Source: Verticillium longisporum | Lineage: Eukaryota; Ascomycota; Sordariomycetes; Glomerellales; Plectosphaerellaceae | Reading direction: 5' to 3' | Length of the DNA stretch: 64,000 nt | Assembly: GCA_019188255.1 (NCBI GenBank) | Contig: JAETXT010000013.1 | Span: forward strand, 1,674,001-1,738,000 | Shown: in pieces, positions 11,718 through 21,336 of the stretch | How the letters are laid out: each line of letters begins with the position of its first letter | Position numbering within the stretch: position 1 is the stretch's first letter | Notes under the pieces: model-generated | Database searches by the model: none | Seen by the model: only the letters and a program-made list of their open reading frames with translations | Told to the model about the DNA's origin: nothing | Made by a program: the position numbers and the translations under genes

Positions 11718-12626
11718 GATTTGTGAGCATGTGTGGCTGGTGTGAGGTTCGTCAAGGATCTGGAAGAACAGATGAAGAGTAAATTTTTGTCAACAAGCGA
11801 GGAAAGATGAAATGGCACTACTAATTTGATGAGGAGGAGGAGGATGCTGCATGAAGCTCTGACGAACTGACGAAAGTGACAGCTCGAAGCTCGAAATGCA
11901 AGGGACCCCACCCTCGTCCTGCCCCACCCTCTTGATTGGTTGTCGCGTCACGACCAAACTGTCAACCATCAACGCGCTCTCATGCCAGGAACCTCTGAAC
12001 AGCATCGCAAGCACTCTAGGACTTCAATCCCACAACTACATGACGGTCTGTTTTTCTTTTTCGCTCACGATATTTACGACACCCACTGCATTGCACGACC
12101 TCGATTACGTTGCTTCAGCGCATGCTTGCAGTAGTCTTCTGGCGCGAGGTCCACATTTTGACGACGGGCGACACCGCCTAGCTACGACGTTGCATGACTG
12201 CGCTTCATCTGAATAGTCTCCATCGAAGGTGCTGTGAGTGTGCATGACTTTCTTCTCTTCACCTTCCCATATCTTGGAGGCGGGGTTGTAGTCCGAGGTT
12301 GGACTGGACTGCACAGCGCCGGACGTGAGCCCTTGCTTTGACTTGACGACAAATACCACGTCGCTTGCGAATGAGAAACCCAGGATCCCCATGAAGCTGT
12401 TCACATCTTGTCCTATTCCTGCATTCTTCATCGCCTACCTTCCTACCTGTCAGATATGTCGCTTTTCATAAGACATTGAGCATGACCAAGCCCTCCCCAT
12501 GACAAGCCACTGACATGCCTCCAGCTCAACTCTCATCTTGATCCCGGCTTCGCCTCAACCCTCCCGCCGGACTCCTCCAGCGAGGCACCAGCCATTGGCC
12601 TTTTCTGCCCCACACACTTCATCACC
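11718..12626. promoter_or_regulatory. Divergent upstream region of IND1 and the EF-hand gene
   Basis: This intergenic stretch must contain both promoters and leaders. An open frame of about 108 codons on the - strand (12105-12431) has no recognisable features and I do not accept it. No RNA gene was recognised. Confidence 0.45.
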
Positions 12627-13199
12627 ATGCCTCCCTCAGCAGTCAATTTCGACATCCACCAGGGCCGCCAGGACTTCCAGCGCCTCGACCAAGACTGGCG
12701 CGCCAACATCAACGAGTCGTTCAACCTCATCGACACGCAAGACACAGGCTCCCTCTCTGCCCGCGAGTGGCCCATTGCCCTCAACGCGCTCGGCCTCCAG
12801 CTGCCGCGCTCCGAGACGTACACGCTTCTCTGCGCCCACGGCTCGCCGCCCCAGGATTTCGACCCCCACGCCTCTGCCTCTGGCGGCGGCAGCAACGCCT
12901 GTCCGCCCGTGCGGCTCCGCATCACGAGAGACACCTTTGAAGCCATTGCCGCCTGGCTCATCACGAGGAGGGACCCGGACGAGGAGGCCGAGGCCGCGTG
13001 GCGGCTCTTCGACCCGCGAGACACGGGCCGCATCACGGTCGAGTCGCTGAGGACAGTCTGCGCCGAGGTCAACAATATGATGACAGACCAGGATCTGCGG
13101 AAGATGATTGACACGCTCGACATTAGCGGCAAGGGGTGGGTGTCCAAGGATGAGTTTATGGAGATGGCGCGAGGGGCCACGAAGGACCGCTCGCACTAG
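12627..13199 (+). CDS. Calmodulin/centrin-like EF-hand protein with degenerate loops
   Basis: A single exon gives 190 residues. Pairs of EF-hand-like helix-loop-helix units are visible, with loops starting at D36 (DTQDTGSLSARE), D129 (DPRDTGRITVES) and D165 (DISGKGWVSKDE). Spacing resembles centrin/Cdc31 or calmodulin-like proteins. Each loop lacks at least one standard Asp/Asn ligand at position 3 or 5, so calcium binding is doubtful in some or all. A Ser/Gly-rich insert follows residue 80. The start Met has a good context (CACCATGC). A role in spindle-pole or mRNA-export scaffolding, as for centrin, is possible but not shown by the sequence. Confidence 0.75.
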   Translation: MPPSAVNFDIHQGRQDFQRLDQDWRANINESFNLIDTQDTGSLSAREWPIALNALGLQLPRSETYTLLCAHGSPPQDFDPHASASGGGSNACPPVRLRITRDTFEAIAAWLITRRDPDEEAEAAWRLFDPRDTGRITVESLRTVCAEVNNMMTDQDLRKMIDTLDISGKGWVSKDEFMEMARGATKDRSH

Positions 13200-13318
13200 G
13201 GGTTTTTCAAAATCTATGGATTCTTTTTTTTTCAAGTCATGCCACTACTTTTGTTGCTGCTGTGCGGCCCCCTGCTCGTTTTCTTTTCGCCGTGCCATGC
13301 TTACTTTTTCTCTATCGA

Positions 13319-14351
13319 CTACGCGCACCATGTTGATGGGAAGTTTTCGAGCCTGCCGCCGTCGACCTTGATCACGGCACCGTTGCAGTACGCGCCCGCG
13401 CGGGATGCCAGGAACAGCAGCACACCGGCCATGTCCTGCTCGTCGCCCATGCGCTGCATAGGGATCATGGCCTTGGGGATTTCTTGGCCCTCGCTAGTGT
13501 ACAGCTTGACGATGGGAGCGGCCATTTCGCTGGGGAACACTGTCTCCACGTGAGCAACCACGGAATCACTTGAACCGGCGAAGAAAAGAGGAGAGGAGGG
13601 ACAAGTAACTTACACCCCGGCGCAATACAGTTGGAGCGGATATCCCACCGCGGCAGCACGCCAGCGAGGTGCTTCGACAGCAGCGTCACAGCGGCCTTGG
13701 ACTGCCCGTACGCCCAGCCGCCGGGCGCCGCCTTGTTGAAGGCGCCGATGGAGCTCGTGACGATGACCTGCGACGACTGCGGCACGCTCCCCTCCCTCTT
13801 GTTCCCCGCGTCCAGCAGCGCCAGGAACGCCATGGTCGTGTACCACACGGCCGAGACGTTGACGTCAAAGGTCTGCGTGTAGGCTTCCTGCGCGTGGTCG
13901 AGGTGCTGCGCCGCCCACGCGGCCGCCGTCATGCCCTCGGTCGGCGCCTTGACCTGGGGCCCGCCGACGCCGGCGTTGCAGAGGACGAGGTCGACGTGGC
14001 CCGTCTCGCGCCCGACGGTCGCCGCCGCCGCCTCGAGGCTGGACTTGTCGCTGACGTCGCAGACGAGGGGGTGCACGTTGGGGCCGATGGCGGCGGCGGC
14101 TTCGCGGAGCACGGCCTCGCGGCGGCCGAGGATGTACACTTTTGCGGCGCCGTTTGTGGCGAGGGCCGTTGTCAGCATGCGGCCGATGCCTGGGGCGTTC
14201 CGTTCAGTTCGTGCGTGAGCGATGAGACGAGGGGGTGCGAACCTGAGCCGCCGCCTGTGACGACGGCGACGAGACCGGGGACGGAGAACAGGGTGCCTGC
14301 TTGGATGGAGGGGCTGTGGCCCGCGGGCGTCTGGGATGCGGCGTCAGCCAT
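13319..14351 (-). CDS. Short-chain dehydrogenase/reductase
   Basis: Three exons (14243-14351, 13614-14189, 13319-13539) give 301 residues. Intron 1 interrupts the nucleotide-binding motif, and splicing restores TGGGSGIG at residues 32-39, strong proof of the junction. Its donor GTTCGC is weak. Intron 2 (GTAAGT donor, 74 nt) restores APGLFPSEMAAPI. Further classical SDR landmarks are NAG at 108-110, the catalytic Ser in VTSSIG near 182-183, and Y197-x-x-x-K201 (YGQSK). The VDGG near the end closes the Rossmann fold. This is an NAD(P)-dependent classical SDR acting on an unknown alcohol or ketone. It shares a divergent promoter with BUD22, which is probably coincidental. Confidence 0.88.
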
Positions 14352-14763
14352 TTTTTTTTGTTTCTTTAAATGCTTCTCAGGCGAATGTAAGGCACGCGAA
14401 TCAGGATATGGCACGAGGCAACGCGGTGAAGTAAGGCGCCAAGTACAGTAAACAGTGTCATCACTTACACGATCCTCCGTCTGCTCGTCGCTCGTTCCCC
14501 ACGTGGAGTCCGTGGCGGGGTCGACCCCTCTACAGAGTCCAGGCGACGTCACACCCGTTGGCCATTATGCACCAATCATAGCTCGATAAAAGACGAAAGA
14601 AACAAATCATCCAATCAACGCACGAATAAATCGCTATTCCCCTGGTCCTTGAGCGGGACTGTTCCGCGACGTCTCGAACCACAATTTTTTTCGAGGCTCT
14701 TCGAATTCGCGATTTGCCATCTTCAACTCGGAGCTCGATCCACAACACACAACTGCCGCAACT
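14352..14763. promoter_or_regulatory. Divergent SDR/BUD22 promoter with palindromic CCACGTGG
   Basis: A short divergent region carries the perfect palindrome CCACGTGG at 14499-14506, the kind of E-box bound by Cbf1- or Pho4-type bHLH factors in fungi. Binding here is inferred only. Confidence 0.4.
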
Positions 14764-16282
14764 ATGCCGAAACGAAAGCGCTCCGTCGACGAGGAGCTCG
14801 ACGAGAAGCTCACCGAGCTGAAGCAGGAACTTTTCCGCGCCCTCAAAGCGGCAAAGGGCCTCGAGCGGCAGCGCCTGAGCAAGCGCATCCACGAAGCAAA
14901 GTCGTCCCCCGACAAGGTCGAGAGGCTCAATCGCGAGGTCACAGCGCTCAAGGTTCGTTTGGAAACCATGCCTGTATTTTTCTTTTTGCTCGACTAACGC
15001 GCCACAGACGATTGACCTCCAGGAAACCGCCCACGCACACCTCGCCTCCTCCCTGACCAAGATCAAGGCCATTGCCGAACACCCCGCCCTGCCCGACGAC
15101 TACAAGGAAGGACCCCCGAAGAAGGAGCTGTCGGAGCAGGACAAGCTTGCGCTGCACAATGTGACGAGCGGGCTGTACAGCCGGCCGGCCGTGCGCGAGG
15201 TGGCCGAGAAGGCGATCCAGATCATCTGCATGACGCTCGACGTGCCGATGCCCGAGAAGAGGGCCAGGGGCAAGAAGGGCGAGAAGAACAAGGAGGCGAA
15301 TGCGAAATCGGAAGACGAGGCGCAGACGAAGATGAAGAGCACTGCTGGTACAGCAACGGCCCCCGACCCACCGGCGAAGAAGAGGCGAGTGGCCGATGAA
15401 CCCGCCGACGATGCGGCCTCGGTCAGCGACAGCTTCAACGGCTTCAGCGACAATGAAGACGACGACCAGGACGCTGGCGACATTGGCGAGGACGACGAAG
15501 AGGCGGCCCTTTCCAAGATGGCGGACATGCTAGGAAACTCAGACGACGAAGAGGAGGATGTCGAGGCGATGCGCGCCAAGTACAGCGCTCTGCTGGGACA
15601 GCAACCCGACACGGAAGACGCCGACGACGAGAGCGACGACGTCGATGATCTGGATGGCCTCGAGGAGATGGACGAAGACGAAGACGAGGCTGAGGAAGAG
15701 GAGTCGGAGGAGGAACAAGACGACCAGCAGGACATGAACAGCGAGCGCCGCAAGATGCTCGAGGCCGTCGCCTCACGTCCGCCAGCGCCCGCCCGCCAGC
15801 CGAAAGAACCAAAGCCCGTCAAGGCCGGCGCCACCACCTTCCTGCCGTCTCTCATGGGCGGCTACTTTTCCGGCTCCGAGTCGGCCTCGGACGTCGATGT
15901 TGCGCCGCCCAAGAAGCGTCTCGGACAGCGGCAGCGACAGGCCATTGCCGAACGCAAACACGGCGAGTTGGCGAACCACATGCGGAACGAGAAGAAGAAG
16001 AAGCAGGGCGGCCGCGACGACGGATGGGACATGAAGAGAGGTGCTGTCGACAGCGCCGAGGGCAAGGGGCGGAAACCCTGGATGAAGGAGGGCGGAAAGG
16101 AGAAGGAGGGCGGCAAGGGCGGCCGCGCGGCGAAGCCGGTGATGAACCGCAAGGAGAGGAGGAGACTGAAGCTGCTGAGCAAGGATGACCAGGGCGAGCT
16201 GCACCCGAGCTGGCAGGCGCGGAAGAAGGAGAAGGAGGCGCTGCAGAGCGCTGCGTTCCAGGGCACCAAGATTACGTTTTAG
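14764..16282 (+). CDS. BUD22: BUD22-family ribosome biogenesis protein
   Basis: Exons 14764-14952 and 15008-16282 (intron of 55 nt, donor GTTCGT, acceptor CACAG) give 487 residues. The N-terminus is a basic coiled-coil (MPKRKRSVDEELDEKLTELK, KRIHEAKSSPDKVERLNREV). The centre holds long Asp/Glu tracts. The C-terminus is Lys/Arg-rich and ends in the conserved block ELHPSWQARKKEKEALQ then FQGTKITF, the hallmark of BUD22/SRFBP1 proteins. In yeast Bud22 is nucleolar and needed for 18S rRNA maturation and small-subunit production. The FLPSLMGGYFSGSES segment near residue 350 also fits the family. Confidence 0.9.
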
Positions 16283-17656
16283 GGGCTCGATGTTTTAGCT
16301 ACTGAATACCACCTTTTTCCGGAGTTGCTGTTCAGCAACATCTACACTCGATTTGCCTTCCTAAGCAGGCAACTTTCTTCCCATCCATTTTTCGTGGCCA
16401 CTCCACGTACTGCGTTTCCGAGTATATCTACCTCTGCCTCGCCCAACCTGGCAGGGCTTCCCTCACTTCCATGACACTACCCCAGCCGCGATCACGTCGT
16501 TCTGCATATCTTTGGCGCAGTGCTTCGGTTCGGCGTGAAATCCTGCCATAGGTATTTCATGCCTTCTACTCTGGGTCTTCGACTGTCTCTTCCTGCTTGC
16601 CTATTTTCACCTCACTTCTTCCTCCTCTGCCACTTTCTACTTTATTCCTTCCTTCCTGACTTGACCTCTTCGTACACTATATCCTCACTTTGCCTTTCCT
16701 ACCTCACCTCTTCTATTTTGAATCTTCCTACCTCATCCTTCCAACCTCACCTCTTCCTATTTGACCTCTTCTTCCCTCAACTCTTCCTACTTTACATCTT
16801 CCGACCTCGTCCTTCTTACCTCACCTCTTCCTACTTTACGTCTTCCGACCTCATCCTTCCTACTTGACCTCTCCCTGCCTTCTTCACGCCTCCTGACTTC
16901 ACCTCTTCCTACCTACTTGACATCTTCTTACTCTACTTATTTCTTTCTACCCAACCTTATCTTACCTTACCTACCTACGCTGCTTTGCCTTGTCTACCAT
17001 ACCTCCTCGACTTGGACCGCAGCAGCCCCTGCGAGGTACTGAGAGCAGCATCTTCCTTTACACATGCATTCATGCGCTCTACCTGGTGCCAACCTCTGAG
17101 CTCACCTTTCTGCTACCCAGACTCATCACGGGTGCAAGGTCTTCCTGCTCATATCCAGTTCAGCTTAATCTGCGAGTTCTGTCTTGGCGTTTATCTCTTG
17201 CCTTCTCAATATCTGCTGGGGCAGGAGCATCACTTCACAAACCGAAGTCATGAGTTCTGGCCTTGCCTTCTGAAGTCGGACGCAATCAACTTTCTACCCT
17301 ATATTCTCGACCTAGATCAACTCACTGCAGACCATTCTTCTTCACTGGAGTCTCTTCTATTCGCCTCATCTTTTCTCATCACATCTACTCATCTTCATAA
17401 AAACATCCCTTCCCTCGCCCATATCTGCCCGTCCTAATCCAACATCTTGATCACACCCTTTCACTGCGTTCTCAACTATTCCGATATCAAACATCTCCCA
17501 ACATCTATCACTTCTTCTTACACACTCAGCGACTCCAACCTTATACATCTTTATCACTCCTCTTTACACAAATGATCTGATTCGGATTGTTTCACACTTT
17601 ACCATATATTGCACATATTCTGACATTTAGTGGCGGCTAGCTCGGCCCCTTTCACC
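16283..17656. other. Pyrimidine-rich intergenic tract
   Basis: Roughly 16560-17600 is a nearly continuous C/T-rich sequence on the + strand, made of related words such as CCTCTTCCTAC and CTTCCTACCTC. Open frames inside it encode only Leu/Ser/Phe/Pro-rich low-complexity peptides, so I do not call a gene. It lies directly upstream of the F-box-like gene and may be its promoter or leader. Confidence 0.65.
16781..16868 (+). repeat. Two tandem copies of a 44-nt pyrimidine-rich unit
   Basis: 16781-16824 and 16825-16868 match except at a handful of positions, mostly transitions. Shorter related fragments flank them on both sides, so this is the clearest part of a decayed minisatellite. Confidence 0.8.
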
Positions 17657-20453
17657 ATGTCTGACGCAGGTCGTGACCCCACTGGAGAGGAGATGGACGA
17701 CTTGCTCTCTGGTGCTGATAACCAGGGTCCGGGCGGCAACGATGACCTACCAGCCGAAGAAGCTGAGCCGGGACCCGAGACACTGGAGCGGGCTCAGCCG
17801 GGCAGCATAGCGGATGCGGTGGCCGCTGGAACTCACGCAAATGACGACCCACTCGATTCGAATGTTACCGATGATGGCATCGTGGAAATCAGCGACGAGG
17901 ACGACGACGACAGGAGCAATGATGATGAGCCGGACCTCATTGGAGCCCTCCGTGAAGAAAAGAAACGACACAGAGAAGAGATGAGAGAACTTCGGGATGA
18001 GAGAGACGGTCTCATCAACGACAAAGAACAATTAAAGGAGCGAATCAAGCAGCTTGAGGAGATGATCGAGACACTTCAGGCCAGCAACAATCAGTTGAGG
18101 GCTCGATTGAACCAGTCGAGAAATCCTAGGCAGCGTACCCACAGGGTAAGACTCCTTGAAACCTTCAGCCAAGCATCTCGTGATCTGACTGACCATGTTC
18201 CTTGTGTAGACTTGGCCCGCCATGTTGCGCGCGTTCTTGGCTGGCGATCCGATGGCTGAGGAGTACCATGTGATCTACAGGCGCATGTGCGAAGAGGAGA
18301 ATATGAGCACCAAAAACAACCTGCTGCACCCGAACCTGAAGCTGCGGGAACCGGACAATGAAGAGCTGGCAGCACAATTGCTCAATCCGGATGGCGATGC
18401 TACTGGAGAGAACAACGAGATGGGCGACAATCCTGTTGATCATCATGCGGCTCGTAACTTGGTCGACGAAGTTGTCACGCAAGCCACGCACGCGCCTAAT
18501 GAGGTTGACCAAGAGCTCTTTGTTGTAGAAACACAAGACAATCGAGAGGAACGTCCTCGTCGCTCCTTCAATTCCATGCCGCCTGAGGTTCAGGCTAAAA
18601 TCGTCAGGCTAGTGCTGGAATATCCAGGTCGCCTGGTTCATTGCATTTCACGACTGGACCCCCATTGTGAACCTCGGGGTCCTCTTCCTCACGCCCTAGG
18701 GCGGGGCTCAAGCAATCTGCCCAAGCGATTCTGGACTGCTCGCAGTGGAAAGTGCAGTATTGAGTATGCTACAAAGCCAAACGACATGCTCTCCATCCTG
18801 CTGGTCTCCAAGTCGGTGCACTTCCTCGGCGTACACGCCTTTTACGGACTCAACACTTTTGCCTTTTCCAGCCTTGGGGAGTTTGGACGCTTTTGCAGAG
18901 GCATTGGAAGCGCGCGAGCACAGCGGATCCAACACATCGAGATCCTTTGGCAGGGCAACCAGACGCTCACGTTCACGCCCAACAGCAGAGGACAGTGGAC
19001 GTCGCGGCGGACCTACGATACCTCGGAGCTGCTGAAAATGCGTCGTCTCAAGACGGTTGTGATTCACATTGACGAATCAAGCCGAGGACGCAGGCGTCGC
19101 CCCCACGAGCTGCCCGAGGTCCGCACGTGGCTCGTCGACAAGACCAAGCTTCAGCCCAATAATGCCAACTACCGCGCTTTGCGCACCCTCCAGGGGCAAG
19201 ACTACATTTACGGGCTGCGCGGTATTCGGCACATTCTTTTCTACGACATTGAAAAGTACCGCACCATGGGCGGTCGACATCCCATCAGGGACTAGGGGTT
19301 CTACATGGATGTCGAGAACAACGTGCGGATGCCGAAGAGTCCTACGGACAAGCTCAATGCGCAGCTGAGGCGTCTTGATGACATGTCGGCCGTGCCCCGG
19401 GGTGCCGTTTCGGACGTTCTCTTTCAGGTCGTCCAGCAGTGGTATGACGAATCCATGCCGTTTGATTCTGGCAGCCAGTGCCTCGTCGACGCAATGCAGC
19501 AGCTAGAGCAGGACATGGACGATGACGATTCGGATCCCGATGGTGACGACAGTTCAGGAAGCGATGACAGCTCGGTCAGTTCGGACTCTAGGAGTGACTC
19601 GGATGACGATGGACCGGACGGCGGAGACAGGCAGGCTGCACCGCGGCAAAAGCCCAGACAAACATTTGGCAAGCGCAGCGGTGGCGTCCCTGAGGCGGGA
19701 CCCCGCGTAGGACATGTCGGCGTCGACAGTGCAGCCCATGGTGAAAACGAGAGTTCAGGCAACTCTGACGATGAGTCGGATGACGGCTTGGATACCGCTT
19801 CGATTGCTGCATCGTACGCCGGGTCTGATGCGACCAACCCTATCAATCTGGACGACGATGATGTCGAGGACAACCATCGCAGCGTCAGTCTCGGCCCGCC
19901 CTCCATCATGAACCATCCCGTGGCACTGGCGATGCGTCCTCCGTCTGGCGTAGCTGGTTCACGGCGGTCCTCCTCGGTTGCCGCTTCCACCGTGTCTGGC
20001 GCATCGTCGGGCTCGCTGTTCGTCCCGGGTGTAGGCATCCAGCGACGCGCGCACCCTATGCGCGCGCAGACGCATGAGACGACGGCAAGTGACTTTCATG
20101 CTCGCGTCGCGGATCAGATTGGAGGTGGGAGAGTGACTAGTCACGAGGTGCGGTCGCAACTGGACCTTGGCGCCGTGGTCGATCTCACGGCAGGCAGCGA
20201 CGATGAGGACGCGGACGAGGACGAGGACAAGGACGAGAGCAGCTCTGATGACATGTCAGGTCGGCGTACTGATCCTCAACGCAGAACTGACTCTATAGAG
20301 GTTGAGTCGATGGAGGGCGAGAATGATCATGATGGTGGAGGTGACAATGACGGACACTCGCCCCGGCGCCATCCCCGGGTCGGCGACAAGCGTCCTGTGG
20401 ATGCTGATGGTGTCGCTCACTCGCCGTTGAAGAAGCTGCGGTCGGAATGGTGA
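17657..20453 (+). CDS. F-box-like coiled-coil protein interrupted by one in-frame TAG
   Basis: Exon 1 (17657-18145) and exon 2 (18210-20453) are joined by a 64-nt intron (GTAAGA donor, TGTAG acceptor). The reading frame spans 910 codons but is cut by a single TAG at 19293-19295 (codon 525). Before it: an acidic N-terminus, a Glu/Lys/Arg coiled coil (about residues 100-150), an F-box-like start (FNSMPPEVQAKIVRLVLEYP), then a hydrophobic region such as SVHFLGVHAFYGLNTFAFSS resembling large fungal F-box-like families. Right after the stop the same frame continues GFYMDVENNVRMPKSP, followed by a long Asp/Ser-rich tail with PINLDDDD. Continuity on both sides argues for one gene. I do not know its function. 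It could be a truncated protein, a recent pseudogene, or an mRNA-edited gene. Confidence 0.7.
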
Positions 20454-21336
20454 GGGAGCGAGTTCTGGAGTTTTTCTCTGACGTAGGCGTTATGGGTTTT
20501 ACAAATACTGGAGATGGGCTATTCACGGCAGCGGACCTGCTTTGGAGTATAGGGGAATAAGTCCCGGATATGGGTCTGGTCGACATCTACGCCCATTTAG
20601 CGCTTTTGACAGCTTTGATTTGTTGGGAAGGCGTCGCAACGTTGATGAACACCGATATGGAGGGCGAGAATTCACTTTCGGCATACAAGACTGATCAACT
20701 CTGGGCGTGCTTGATGTTGGTGTGAATGGGACATGATACTTCGCTGTGAAAGGGGAAGGCGTACTTGGATGATGGTAGTTGAAGTGCGCCGGAAAAGCAT
20801 GGCTGAGGAGTACCGTAGGTGCTGCGTGGAAGGTACGTACCCAAGGGTCCCTTGGGCCTCGGGGGCTGCTCAGGCGTTGGAGGGGCTGTTGTTGCTCGCG
20901 GCCGTTGCTGGGGCAAAATTATGTCATGGGTAAACGATATAGCAGAGTCCTACTTCACGGATCCCACTACGCGTTGACCGACGCGACAAAATTCACGAAC
21001 AGCAGCTGGATCTTGCACCTTCACATACCCAGACAATTCCTCATAGCAGCTGAATCAACTGTCGATCTTGCTTGCTTTGATGAAGTAAGTGACGAATGCC
21101 CCACAAACACACCATGGACCCCTCCGTCCCTGCATCTTCAACCACCCAAACCAACATGCCCATCGTCCACAAGGCTGACCCCAGTTCCCCCACGCAGAAA
21201 ACCAGGCGCGGGCTTTGCTTTCCAACCCCGAAACACCATTGCCTCCGAGGCCGAGCCCGACTTTTCCCAATCCCCTCGAAAGCCAAGGTCCAACACGCAA
21301 TCACCCCGCCATCACATCAACGTCCGTCGCATCACC
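20454..21336. other. Region upstream of the SNF2 gene, possibly holding its true N-terminus
   Basis: The SNF2 frame stays open leftward to about 20779, but the encoded peptide there looks random. A second frame starting at ATG 21114 (good context, MDPSVPASSTTQTNMPIVHK) reads more like protein and could be the real N-terminus if a frame change near 21187-21220 is allowed. Otherwise this is promoter and leader. Confidence 0.45.

Noticed and set aside
12105..12431. 108-codon - strand frame between IND1 and the EF-hand gene
   Set aside because: It has no homology I recognise and lies in a divergent promoter region.
16520..16867. 115-codon open frame in the pyrimidine tract
   Set aside because: Translation of CT-rich repeats gives only Leu/Ser/Phe/Pro strings, with no start context or family resemblance.
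19293..19305. Two separate genes on either side of the TAG at 19293
   Set aside because: The second frame begins in the same phase with no spacer, promoter or leader, and the peptide reads continuously across the stop.
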